A DNA stretch of 64,000 nucleotides from DASVVT01 sp036386415 (lineage in GTDB: Bacteria > Acidobacteriota > Blastocatellia > Pyrinomonadales > Pyrinomonadaceae): positions 16,948-80,947 of the forward strand of contig DASVVT010000007.1 of the NCBI GenBank assembly GCA_036386415.1, given 5' to 3'. Positions within the stretch are counted from its first letter, which is position 1; every line of letters starts with the position of its first letter. The notes under the pieces are model-generated. The model made no database searches and had not been told where the DNA came from. It saw only the letters and a list, made by a program, of their open reading frames with translations. Both the position numbers and the translations under genes were made by a program. This document shows positions 25,270 to 32,134 of this stretch, in pieces.

Positions 25270-25677
25270 TCAGGTTTGCGACTCTTCCAATGGCTCTTCC
25301 AAACGATACAGTCGTTTATCGAGGTCTTTATAATCAGCCCGCACTTCGAGAAAGGTTTCGTGCAGGACGCTGAACTGACGCTTCAGATTACGAAACCCCG
25401 TGCGCATTTCATCTCGCAATGCTTCTAAACGATCATCAAAGCGGCGCTGCCCTTCTTCTACACGTTGCTGCCCTTCTTCCAGGTGTTGCTGCCCTTCTTT
25501 AAGCTGAGCAATGTCTGCCTGCACTTTCTCCCAGATGGGACGCGTATCATAGAGACGCTCTTCAACTCTATTCTCCAGGCTTTGCACTCTGCTATCCAGG
25601 CTTTGCACGATGGCGAGAATCTGTTCGAGCGTGCTGTTCTGTGAAGCGGGCAGCCTTTTGATAGGGTCTTCGCTCAT
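25270..25677 (-). CDS. Small coiled-coil protein
   Basis: 135 residues, almost entirely heptad-patterned. SLDSRVQSLENRVEERL is followed by short repeats QQHLEEGQQRVEEGQRRFDDR and a second coiled region (FRNLKRQFSVLHETFLEVRADYKDLDKRL). The HLEEGQQRVEEGQRR part is a tandem of about seven residues. It has no signal peptide or TM. It resembles small coiled-coil proteins found as single genes in several phyla, of unknown role. Confidence 0.65.
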   Translation of the reverse strand: MSEDPIKRLPASQNSTLEQILAIVQSLDSRVQSLENRVEERLYDTRPIWEKVQADIAQLKEGQQHLEEGQQRVEEGQRRFDDRLEALRDEMRTGFRNLKRQFSVLHETFLEVRADYKDLDKRLYRLEEPLEESQT

Positions 25678-25725
25678 GGCTTGAATCTCCTTGAGCCTTA
25701 TTCTATCACGCCGTTCTGCCAGCCC

Positions 25726-26496
25726 TCATCTGCCTTTGAACACGGGCTCGCGTTTTTCTAGAAAGGCGAGTGTTCCCTCGCGCATGTCTTCGGTCGCAAA
25801 GAGGCTGCTAAATAGTTCAGCTTCTAACTTTAACCCATCTTCGAGTGGCACAGAGAGGCCGCGCGTGACGGCTTCCAGGCAGGCGCGAATGGCGAGCGGC
25901 GCAAGTTGCATGATCTCATGCACGAGTTCGGTAGTGGAATCAAGAAGGTGCTCAGGCTCTGTCACACGATTGACGAGACCGAGCCGCAAAGCCTCCGGCG
26001 CAGAGACCGTCCGGCCTGTGAGCATCATTTCAAGCGCACGCCCGCTGCCTGTGATACGCGGCAGGCGCTGCGTCGCGCCGTAAGCCGGAATTACGCCGAG
26101 CTTTGTTTCCGGCAGGCTGAATTCTGCCTTGGTCGAAGCGATGCGCAGGTGGCACGCCAGCGCCAGTTCGCAGCCTCCGCCCGCCGCCACACCATTCACG
26201 GCGGCGATAACCGGCACAGGGCAACGCTCAATTCGGTCGCATACCTGCTGGCCGCGCGTGGCCGCGCGCCGCGCACCCTCCACATCGAGCGAAGCCAGCT
26301 CACTGATGTCCGTGCCCGCGCAGAAAGCACGCTCGCCCACTCCCGTCAGGATCACGGCACGCACCTCGCGCTCAAGCTCAACACGCCTGAACGCTTCGCC
26401 CAGCTCATCAAGCAAGGCGCGCGACAACGCATTCATCTTATCAGGCCGGTTAAGGTGTATGAGCGCGACGTGCTCGCGCAACTCGAAGAGGAGCAT
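25726..26496 (-). CDS. Enoyl-CoA hydratase/isomerase family protein
   Basis: 256 residues, a full-length crotonase. Oxyanion-hole segments CAGTDI and NGVAAGGGCELALACHLRIAS are present. Both acidic positions used by hydratases are kept: Glu in GGCELA and Glu in SLPETKLGVIP. It would hydrate trans-2-enoyl-CoA, and 130 bases upstream is a 3-hydroxyacyl-CoA dehydrogenase, the next step in beta-oxidation or butyryl-CoA metabolism. A family A repeat separates the two. Confidence 0.88.
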   Translation of the reverse strand: MLLFELREHVALIHLNRPDKMNALSRALLDELGEAFRRVELEREVRAVILTGVGERAFCAGTDISELASLDVEGARRAATRGQQVCDRIERCPVPVIAAVNGVAAGGGCELALACHLRIASTKAEFSLPETKLGVIPAYGATQRLPRITGSGRALEMMLTGRTVSAPEALRLGLVNRVTEPEHLLDSTTELVHEIMQLAPLAIRACLEAVTRGLSVPLEDGLKLEAELFSSLFATEDMREGTLAFLEKREPVFKGR

Positions 26497-26504
26497 AAAA
26501 GAAG

Positions 26505-26631
26505 AAGTAGACAGTAGACAGTAGTCAGTAGCCAGTAGAAAAGCGTTCGCCAGATAATCGTCAGTATAACAGCGACAGCGCCCGATACGCGGAGCGTCTA
26601 CTGGCTACTGACTACTGTCTACTGTCTACTG
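26505..26631. repeat. Heptamer inverted-repeat element, family A copy 5 (shared core)
   Basis: Arms of AGTAGAC/CTACTGT words. The centre contains AATCGTCAG, AGCGACAGCGC and ATACGCGGAGCGTCTACTG in the same order as the copy at 55968-56093. These are diverged copies of one element. Confidence 0.85.
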
Positions 26632-26633
26632 CT

Positions 26634-27527
26634 TTATAACAGATTCATCGGCGTCGGGTTCTTCGGGTCTGTGGTGTAGTCATAGAATCCGCGCCCGGAT
26701 TTGCGGCCATAGAGACCGGCCAGGACCATGCGTTTCAAGAGTGGCGGCGGAGCAAAGCGCTTTTCTCTGAATTCGTTGAACATGATCTCGGCGATGTAGT
26801 AGGTCGTATCGAGCCCGACGAAATCTCCGAGCGTGAACGGTCCCATAGGGTAGCCGCAGCCGAGCTTCATCGCATTGTCTATATCGACGATGGAGCCGAC
26901 GCCCTCTTCGAGCGCGCGCACGGCGTCGAGCATGTAGGGCACGAGCAGGCGGTTGACGATGAAGCCCGTCTTGTCCGAGGCGCGGACAGTTACTTTGCCG
27001 AGCCGCTGGCCGAAACCGAGCGCCTGTTCATACACCTCTTCGTCCGTCAGGATGGTGCGGACGACTTCGACCAGTTTCATGATCGGCACGGGGTTGAAGA
27101 AGTGCAGGCCGATGAAGCGGCGTTGTCTTTCGGAAGAGGTGACCGTCATCATCTCCGTGATCGAGATCGAGGAGGTGTTCGAGGCGAAGATCGTTTCGGG
27201 CTTGCAGATGGCGTCGAGCTGCTTGTAGGTCTCGCGCTTCGCCTCCAGGTTTTCGATGATCGCTTCGATGATGATGTCGCAATCATTGAGGTCTTCAAAT
27301 CGGGTCGTGCCCGTCAAGCGCCCGCGAATCTCCCGTTGCTGGTCTGCGGTGATCGTCCCCTTCTCAGTGAAGCGGGCGAGCGATTTGTCGATGCCTTTGA
27401 AGCCCTTATCGATCAGCTCCATGGACACTTCACGCACGACCGTGTCAAAGCCTGCGCTGGCGGCTGTCTGCGCGATGCCTGAACCCATCAGGCCGCAGCC
27501 GAGCACCCCCACTTTTTTAATTTCCAT
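26634..27527 (-). CDS. hbd: 3-hydroxybutyryl-CoA / 3-hydroxyacyl-CoA dehydrogenase
   Basis: 297 residues. The NAD-binding motif GVLGCGLMGSGIAQ is at the N-terminus. The catalytic His lies in GLHFFNPVPIMKLVEVV and the Glu/Asn in the segments SNTSSI and DKTGFIVNRLL. The C-terminal domain GYPMGPFTLGDFVGLD is standard. It is a monofunctional enzyme, not fused to a hydratase. It is co-directional with the crotonase; no thiolase is in the window. Confidence 0.92.
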   Translation of the reverse strand: MEIKKVGVLGCGLMGSGIAQTAASAGFDTVVREVSMELIDKGFKGIDKSLARFTEKGTITADQQREIRGRLTGTTRFEDLNDCDIIIEAIIENLEAKRETYKQLDAICKPETIFASNTSSISITEMMTVTSSERQRRFIGLHFFNPVPIMKLVEVVRTILTDEEVYEQALGFGQRLGKVTVRASDKTGFIVNRLLVPYMLDAVRALEEGVGSIVDIDNAMKLGCGYPMGPFTLGDFVGLDTTYYIAEIMFNEFREKRFAPPPLLKRMVLAGLYGRKSGRGFYDYTTDPKNPTPMNLL

Positions 27528-27570
27528 CTCTGCTCTCTCTCCTTACGGGATCAGATATTAAAAGCTCGAT

Positions 27571-28938
27571 CTATTTTTTATCCGGGTTGGCGTCTGCGGG
27601 CACAAGCTCCTCGCGTGTCGTGACGCCGTATCTCTTGCCGTCGGTCTCTGTCCAGTCTTTGAACTTACCAGCCCACGTCTCGAAATCTTTAATGAGCGTT
27701 TCGCTTTGTTGCCTGGCGCGTGAAGCCTTGCGCTCTTCCGGTTTCATCTCGGCGAGCTCGCGCGTCTGTGCCAGGAGGTGTATCAACTGCCTGCGCACGG
27801 CGTCCGCCTGATCGTCCAGATGCGGCGCGTCGCCTAACCCCTTGATGGCCTCCTCTACTTGGCTGTAATCACCCTTGTCCATGGCGAGCGCGAAAGCCTG
27901 TTGTCCGGCGTTGATAGCCTTGATATACGCTTCAACATCCGACCTCTCCGACAAGACCTCCTGCTCGTCCGCCAGTTCCTGTACGGGCATGGGAAGCATC
28001 TCGTTGAAATGGCGCACGACCATGAGGAAGCTGACCGCCAGGAGGACGAGCGCGGCGGCCTGGAGGACGTGCCAGAAGACGGCCACGCTGGCGGGCTCGC
28101 CCGGTCGCTTGTATCCGACCAACAGCGCCAGCGCAGCGCCGGAGACGAGCCCGCCAAGGTGCGCAGCGTTATCAATAATCCCGCGTCCAAGATAACCTAT
28201 GTAGAGATTGATCAGGATCATCGGCAGGAGTCCTGTCCCGAAGGCGCGCTTGAATCCCTCTGGCAATTCGTGACGAAACTTGATGCCGAAGACGAAGAGC
28301 ACGCCGACCAGCCCGAACAGCGCGCCCGAAGCTCCAGCCGACGGGCCGTCTGCGGCCTTGAAAAGGAATCTCCCAAGGGAGCTGACCTGCATGTCCGGTC
28401 TGACAGTCAGATAACTCGCCACGATGCCCGCCACCCCGGTCGCCACCCAGAAGACGACGAACTTCGCCGAGCCGTAAAGTTTTTCGACGTACGGGCCAAC
28501 CATCCACAGGCTGTACATGTTGATCAAAAGGTGGATGAGGTTCACGTGAATGAAGATCGGCGTGACCAAGCGCCACCACTCTTTGTAGGGAGCAGCGATG
28601 AGCAGGTTGAGCTTCGCGCCGTAAGCGATCAGCACGGAATATGGGAATTCCATGAGGGCCATATTCTTCAGACCGCTCGAAGACCACATGAGCAGGTAGA
28701 CGAAGAGGTTGGCGACGAGGAAGATGATGGTGAAAGTATAGGGACGGCTCAGGACTGCGCGCGCAAAGCGTATCGTCTCTCTGTCATAGACAGGCCGACG
28801 CTGTTGTGAGCTCCCTTGCCCGGCGGCGGCGGTCGCGAGCGGCGCGCCGCACTGTTCGCAAGCCGCTTCGCCTGCGCCGACCAGTGCGCCGCAGCTTCGG
28901 CACACGCTCGGTCGTCCGACGTAGGTTGTATCCCTCAA
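27571..28938 (-). CDS. Rhomboid intramembrane protease with N-terminal zinc ribbon
   Basis: 455 residues from a TTG at 28938 (no nearby ATG). An N-terminal zinc ribbon (C13/C16 and C27/C30) precedes the six-TM rhomboid core. The oxyanion Asn is in HLLINMYSL (N140), the nucleophile Ser204 in GASGALFG, and the base His260 in DNAAHLGG. A seventh TM (VLQAAALVLLAVSFLMVV) follows. A soluble helical tail of about 150 residues comes next. The catalytic dyad is intact, so it is probably active. The tail may bind substrate or partner. Confidence 0.9.
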   Translation of the reverse strand: MRDTTYVGRPSVCRSCGALVGAGEAACEQCGAPLATAAAGQGSSQQRRPVYDRETIRFARAVLSRPYTFTIIFLVANLFVYLLMWSSSGLKNMALMEFPYSVLIAYGAKLNLLIAAPYKEWWRLVTPIFIHVNLIHLLINMYSLWMVGPYVEKLYGSAKFVVFWVATGVAGIVASYLTVRPDMQVSSLGRFLFKAADGPSAGASGALFGLVGVLFVFGIKFRHELPEGFKRAFGTGLLPMILINLYIGYLGRGIIDNAAHLGGLVSGAALALLVGYKRPGEPASVAVFWHVLQAAALVLLAVSFLMVVRHFNEMLPMPVQELADEQEVLSERSDVEAYIKAINAGQQAFALAMDKGDYSQVEEAIKGLGDAPHLDDQADAVRRQLIHLLAQTRELAEMKPEERKASRARQQSETLIKDFETWAGKFKDWTETDGKRYGVTTREELVPADANPDKK

Positions 28939-29145
28939 TTGCCCCCCAGATGATTCTTTATCTCTTCTGCCGAGCGTGCAGCATTATCCCCCTTGCTCAC
29001 GCCTGGGCCTTCCCCGCCCGCATGCGCTCCACCCGTCTCCAGACGAAGAACAACACGAGCGGTCACACACGACAACGATTAATCGAAGTAGTTTCGCGCT
29101 TACAGGATTCTACAATGAAGCCTCGCAGGCTGTCATTCAGGGGGC
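28939..29145. other. Intergenic leader upstream of rhomboid gene
   Basis: This 207-base stretch joins the rhomboid start to the family A element at 29146 and probably holds the rhomboid promoter. No clear promoter pair, hairpin or gene is seen. Confidence 0.4.
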
Positions 29146-29294
29146 GGTAGGCGGTAGACAGTAGACAGTAGAAAAGAAAGCAGGTTGTGTGTCTGACGCC
29201 ACTCATCATGATTCGTAGGGGTGAACGTAGCAGACACTACGGTTTTTCTACTGCCTACTGTCTACTGGCTACTGACTACTGTCTACTGTCTACT
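29146..29294. repeat. Heptamer inverted-repeat element, family A copy 6
   Basis: The left arm starts GGTAGGCGGTAGACAGTAG and the right arm (29243-29294) has about seven CTACTG words. The right arm covers the stop codon of the thioredoxin-NHL gene. Confidence 0.85.
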
Positions 29295-31392
29295 CCACCC
29301 TGGCTTTCGCCTTGATCTCGCGCGGCGCATTGGCGTCTGAGCTGATCTCGACGGGTGCGCGCCAGACGAGCGTCTTGATCTGGCATGTGCCCGTGTTGTC
29401 TTCGCGGCAATAGTAGAGCGTCAGTTGTATTCGCAGTTGAGCAGTGCCGGGAGACAGCGCTCGTAGAGGAATGCGCAGAGGAAGGTGCAGGGCTTTGTCT
29501 GTGCGTGAGGCGGGTACGTCTGCGGCGAGCGCAACGGAACGCGCGCCGTCCTCGACCGAGATTTGATAACGTTGCGGCGCGGACGGATTCAGGTGATAGC
29601 CTGCGGGCAGGGCAACATCTATGAGAAGCGCGCTCTCGCTCGTCGCAGCGCGCAGGCGCTGCAAAGAGAGCTTGATCTCTTCCACGTTGGGTGCATCCGA
29701 GCCATCGCTGCGCGTCGTCGCTTCTGCGAGCGGCGGGCGCAAGCCTTTAATCATGAGCGTCCCGGTCTGTTTCGTCTTCAGATCGACGACGCGCACGGCA
29801 TGATTGTTCGTGTCGGCGACGAACAGTCTTCCGTTTGCGACGCTCAACCCGCCGGGCTCGTAGAAGCTTGGAGATGCGCCGTCCTCCTGTCCCGGTCTGC
29901 CCTTGCCGAGGAAGGTCTTGACACTCCCTGTCTGCGGATCAAGCAGCTTGATCTTGTGATTATAGGTGTCAGCGATAAGGAGACGCGCTTCCCATTCGCA
30001 GAGTCCGAGCGGGTGTTGCAGGCGCACGTCGTCGCCCGTCCCATCCACATCACCGAAGTCGAAGAGGTCGCCGCCCGCGAGCGTGCGGACGCGCCCCTCC
30101 CCTCCGAGATCAATCGCGCGAATGATGTTCGCCTCGCTGTCTGCGACGTAAAGAGTCTGGCGGTCGCTTGCCAATCCAGAAGGCTGCGCGAAGCCCGCCT
30201 CCGTCGGCGTCCCGTCCAGGCGTGCCTCGCGTCCCGATCCGGCGAAGGTGTAGATGCGCCCTTCATCCAGATCGAGCTTCCAGATTTGATGCGGCCCGGC
30301 CATCGCGATGTACAGGGAGCGCCCCACGAGTTGCAAATCCCAGGGCGAGTTCAGAGCAACATTGCGCGCCGCGCCCTCAGAGACTGTGCCGCGCGACTGC
30401 TGGCCTGTCCCGGCGATTGTGTCCACCACGCGCTTCTTCAAGTCCACGCGGCGGATGAGATGATTCTCCGTGTCGGCGACGTAGAGTGAATCCTGATCGA
30501 GCGCCATCCCCTGCGGCCTGTAAAAGCTGGCGCTCTCAAACGCGCCGTCAGAAGCGCCGCGCGCTCCCGTGCCGATTGTTTCCACCAGAGTGCCGTCGAG
30601 TTTTGTGACGACGATGCGGTTGTGATTCGAATCCGCGATGAAGAGCCGCATCCCACGATCATCGGCCAGGACTTTGCCGGGAAAGGCGAGCGGCAGATCG
30701 CCCACTTTCGCCCGTTCGAGCGCGAGCCGAACGGGCTGTTCATTCAACTCACCGCGCCTGCGAAACTCTGCGATTGTTTGCCAGATCGCCTGGTCAATCA
30801 CTTTGTAGTTTCCTTCGCCCGAGACTGCGCCGACGATGTAGCCAGACGGGTCGATCAGCACCTGCGTCGGCCACGCGCGCACGCCGTAAGCCTGCCAGAT
30901 GGCAAAGTGTGCATCGTTGACGACCGGATGCTCTATCTCGTAGCGCAGGATGATGCGGCGCAGATTCTCCGTCTCCTTCTCGTTGTCGAACTTGGCGGAA
31001 TGAACGCCGATGACGACCAACTCCCTGGCGTACTTCGCTTCGAGACGCTTCAGATCGGGGATGATGTGGATGCAGTTGATGCAGCCGTAGGTCCAGAAAT
31101 CCAGGAGCACGACTTTGCCGCGCAGCGCGGCAAGCTGAAGCGGCTTATCCGTGTTGAGCCAACTGCGGCCTCCCGCCAGTTCCGGCGCACGCACGCGCCC
31201 CTGTTGCCGTACTGTAGACATATCGAAGCCTTCCTGTTCGGTGGAATCCGGCGTTTGAGCGCAAAGAGGACTCGCGCTCAACGAGATCAATAACGTCAGG
31301 CAAATGAGACCGCAGATAAAGAAATGCGGAATGAGGAATGCGGATTGCGGAATTAAGAGAAAGAAGACACAGGTTTCGGTTCGTCTTTTCAT
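29290..31392 (-). CDS. Thioredoxin-NHL repeat protein (NHLRC2-like), secreted
   Basis: About 700 residues from the ATG at 31392; an in-frame ATG at 31434 lies inside a repeat. The signal sequence (IPQSAFLIPHFFICGL then LTLLISLSASPLCAQ) is partly encoded by an inverted-repeat arm. A TlpA/thioredoxin domain follows (VVLLDFWTYGCINC, CxxC intact; AWPTQVLID with the cis-Pro). It leads to an NHL beta-propeller with repeated GMALDQDSLYVADTENHLIRR-type blades. The C-terminus (about 560-700) is a DsbD-alpha-like beta domain ending in RAPVEISS. The order matches NHLRC2-type proteins. It probably acts in extracytoplasmic thiol redox. The stop TAG lies in a family A repeat. Confidence 0.85.
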   Translation of the reverse strand: MKRRTETCVFFLLIPQSAFLIPHFFICGLICLTLLISLSASPLCAQTPDSTEQEGFDMSTVRQQGRVRAPELAGGRSWLNTDKPLQLAALRGKVVLLDFWTYGCINCIHIIPDLKRLEAKYARELVVIGVHSAKFDNEKETENLRRIILRYEIEHPVVNDAHFAIWQAYGVRAWPTQVLIDPSGYIVGAVSGEGNYKVIDQAIWQTIAEFRRRGELNEQPVRLALERAKVGDLPLAFPGKVLADDRGMRLFIADSNHNRIVVTKLDGTLVETIGTGARGASDGAFESASFYRPQGMALDQDSLYVADTENHLIRRVDLKKRVVDTIAGTGQQSRGTVSEGAARNVALNSPWDLQLVGRSLYIAMAGPHQIWKLDLDEGRIYTFAGSGREARLDGTPTEAGFAQPSGLASDRQTLYVADSEANIIRAIDLGGEGRVRTLAGGDLFDFGDVDGTGDDVRLQHPLGLCEWEARLLIADTYNHKIKLLDPQTGSVKTFLGKGRPGQEDGASPSFYEPGGLSVANGRLFVADTNNHAVRVVDLKTKQTGTLMIKGLRPPLAEATTRSDGSDAPNVEEIKLSLQRLRAATSESALLIDVALPAGYHLNPSAPQRYQISVEDGARSVALAADVPASRTDKALHLPLRIPLRALSPGTAQLRIQLTLYYCREDNTGTCQIKTLVWRAPVEISSDANAPREIKAKARVE

Positions 31393-31437
31393 TCCGCATT
31401 CCTCATTCCGCAATCCCCAATCCGCAATCCGCATTTT
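31323..31437. repeat. Heptamer inverted-repeat element with GCGGAAT words
   Basis: The left arm 31323-31354 (ATGCGGAATGAGGAATGCGG and on) and the right arm 31390-31437 are complementary, with period-7 variants GCGGAAT, GAGGAAT and GCGGATT. The left arm lies inside the signal-peptide codons of the NHL gene, and the right arm supplies its possible start codons. Confidence 0.85.
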
Positions 31438-31440
31438 GCT

Positions 31441-31779
31441 TTATTCCTCGCCCTCAAGAATCTGGTCGAGTCTCTCGACTGCGCGCCGCAGGTGCGGAAT
31501 CGTGATCGACCCGCCGACGACCAGCGCGACATTGAAGGCGTCTAGAAACTGGGGGCGCGTCACCCCCAGTCCGGCGCACTGCTTGATGTGATAGGTCACG
31601 CAATCATCGCAGCGCAGCACGATTGAGCCGACGAGCCCCATCAGCTCTTTCGTGCGCTTGTCGAGCGCGCCGTCCTCGTAAGCCTGCGTGTCGAGCGCGA
31701 AAAATCGTTTGATCCCCAGGTGATTGCTTCCCAGAAGGCGTTCGTTCATCTCTGCACGGTAACGATCAAATTCGTCCAT
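31441..31779 (-). CDS. Carboxymuconolactone decarboxylase / AhpD-like protein
   Basis: 112 residues, a single CMD domain. The peroxidatic motif is complete: Glu45 (KELMGLVGSIV), C57-DD-C60 and His64 (RCDDCVTYHIKQC). Proteins with this motif (AhpD family) act as alkylhydroperoxidases or thiol oxidoreductases. It precedes the thioredoxin-NHL gene on the same strand, which supports a thiol-redox role. Confidence 0.88.
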   Translation of the reverse strand: MDEFDRYRAEMNERLLGSNHLGIKRFFALDTQAYEDGALDKRTKELMGLVGSIVLRCDDCVTYHIKQCAGLGVTRPQFLDAFNVALVVGGSITIPHLRRAVERLDQILEGEE

Positions 31780-31834
31780 CAGGTTATTCCTTTCAAATTA
31801 AGACAGGCTCATCCATCTGCGACCTCTGCGCGTC

Positions 31835-31888
31835 CCCTTTGCGTCCTTTGCGTTTAAAGAGGAGATTAAACGCAAAGGACGCAAAGGG
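31835..31888. repeat. Inverted repeat, family B copy with inverted arm order
   Basis: Perfect 23-base arms (31835-31857 and 31866-31888) around an 8-base loop. Unlike most copies the pyrimidine-rich arm (CCCTTTGCGTCCTTTGCG) comes first. Further CGCAAAGG words lie outside. Confidence 0.85.
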
Positions 31889-31931
31889 TATACGCGCAAA
31901 GGTCGCAGCCACGCCTCAAGGTGGTTGAGCG

Positions 31932-31960
31932 TTGACACGCCTCTTTCATCATGCTAGAAC
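31932..31960 (+). promoter_or_regulatory. Sigma-70 promoter upstream of STPK gene
   Basis: TTGACA (31932-31937), a 17-base spacer and TAGAAC (31955-31960). A start near 31967 would give a leader of about 168 bases to the kinase ATG at 32135. Confidence 0.65.
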
Positions 31961-32134
31961 CGATTTGTCCGAAAACCGCTCAAAGCGCCGCCATCAGTCC
32001 CGAGAATTCAAACTCCGTTGCGGTGCGCGCGGAAGGCCGGATTGGCAGAGGTTACGGGATAAGTGCTTCCCCTTGCCCTGGTCTCATCTCGGAAGCACCA
32101 TCTTTCTTCCCCGTGCCACGGCCATGAACGTGCT

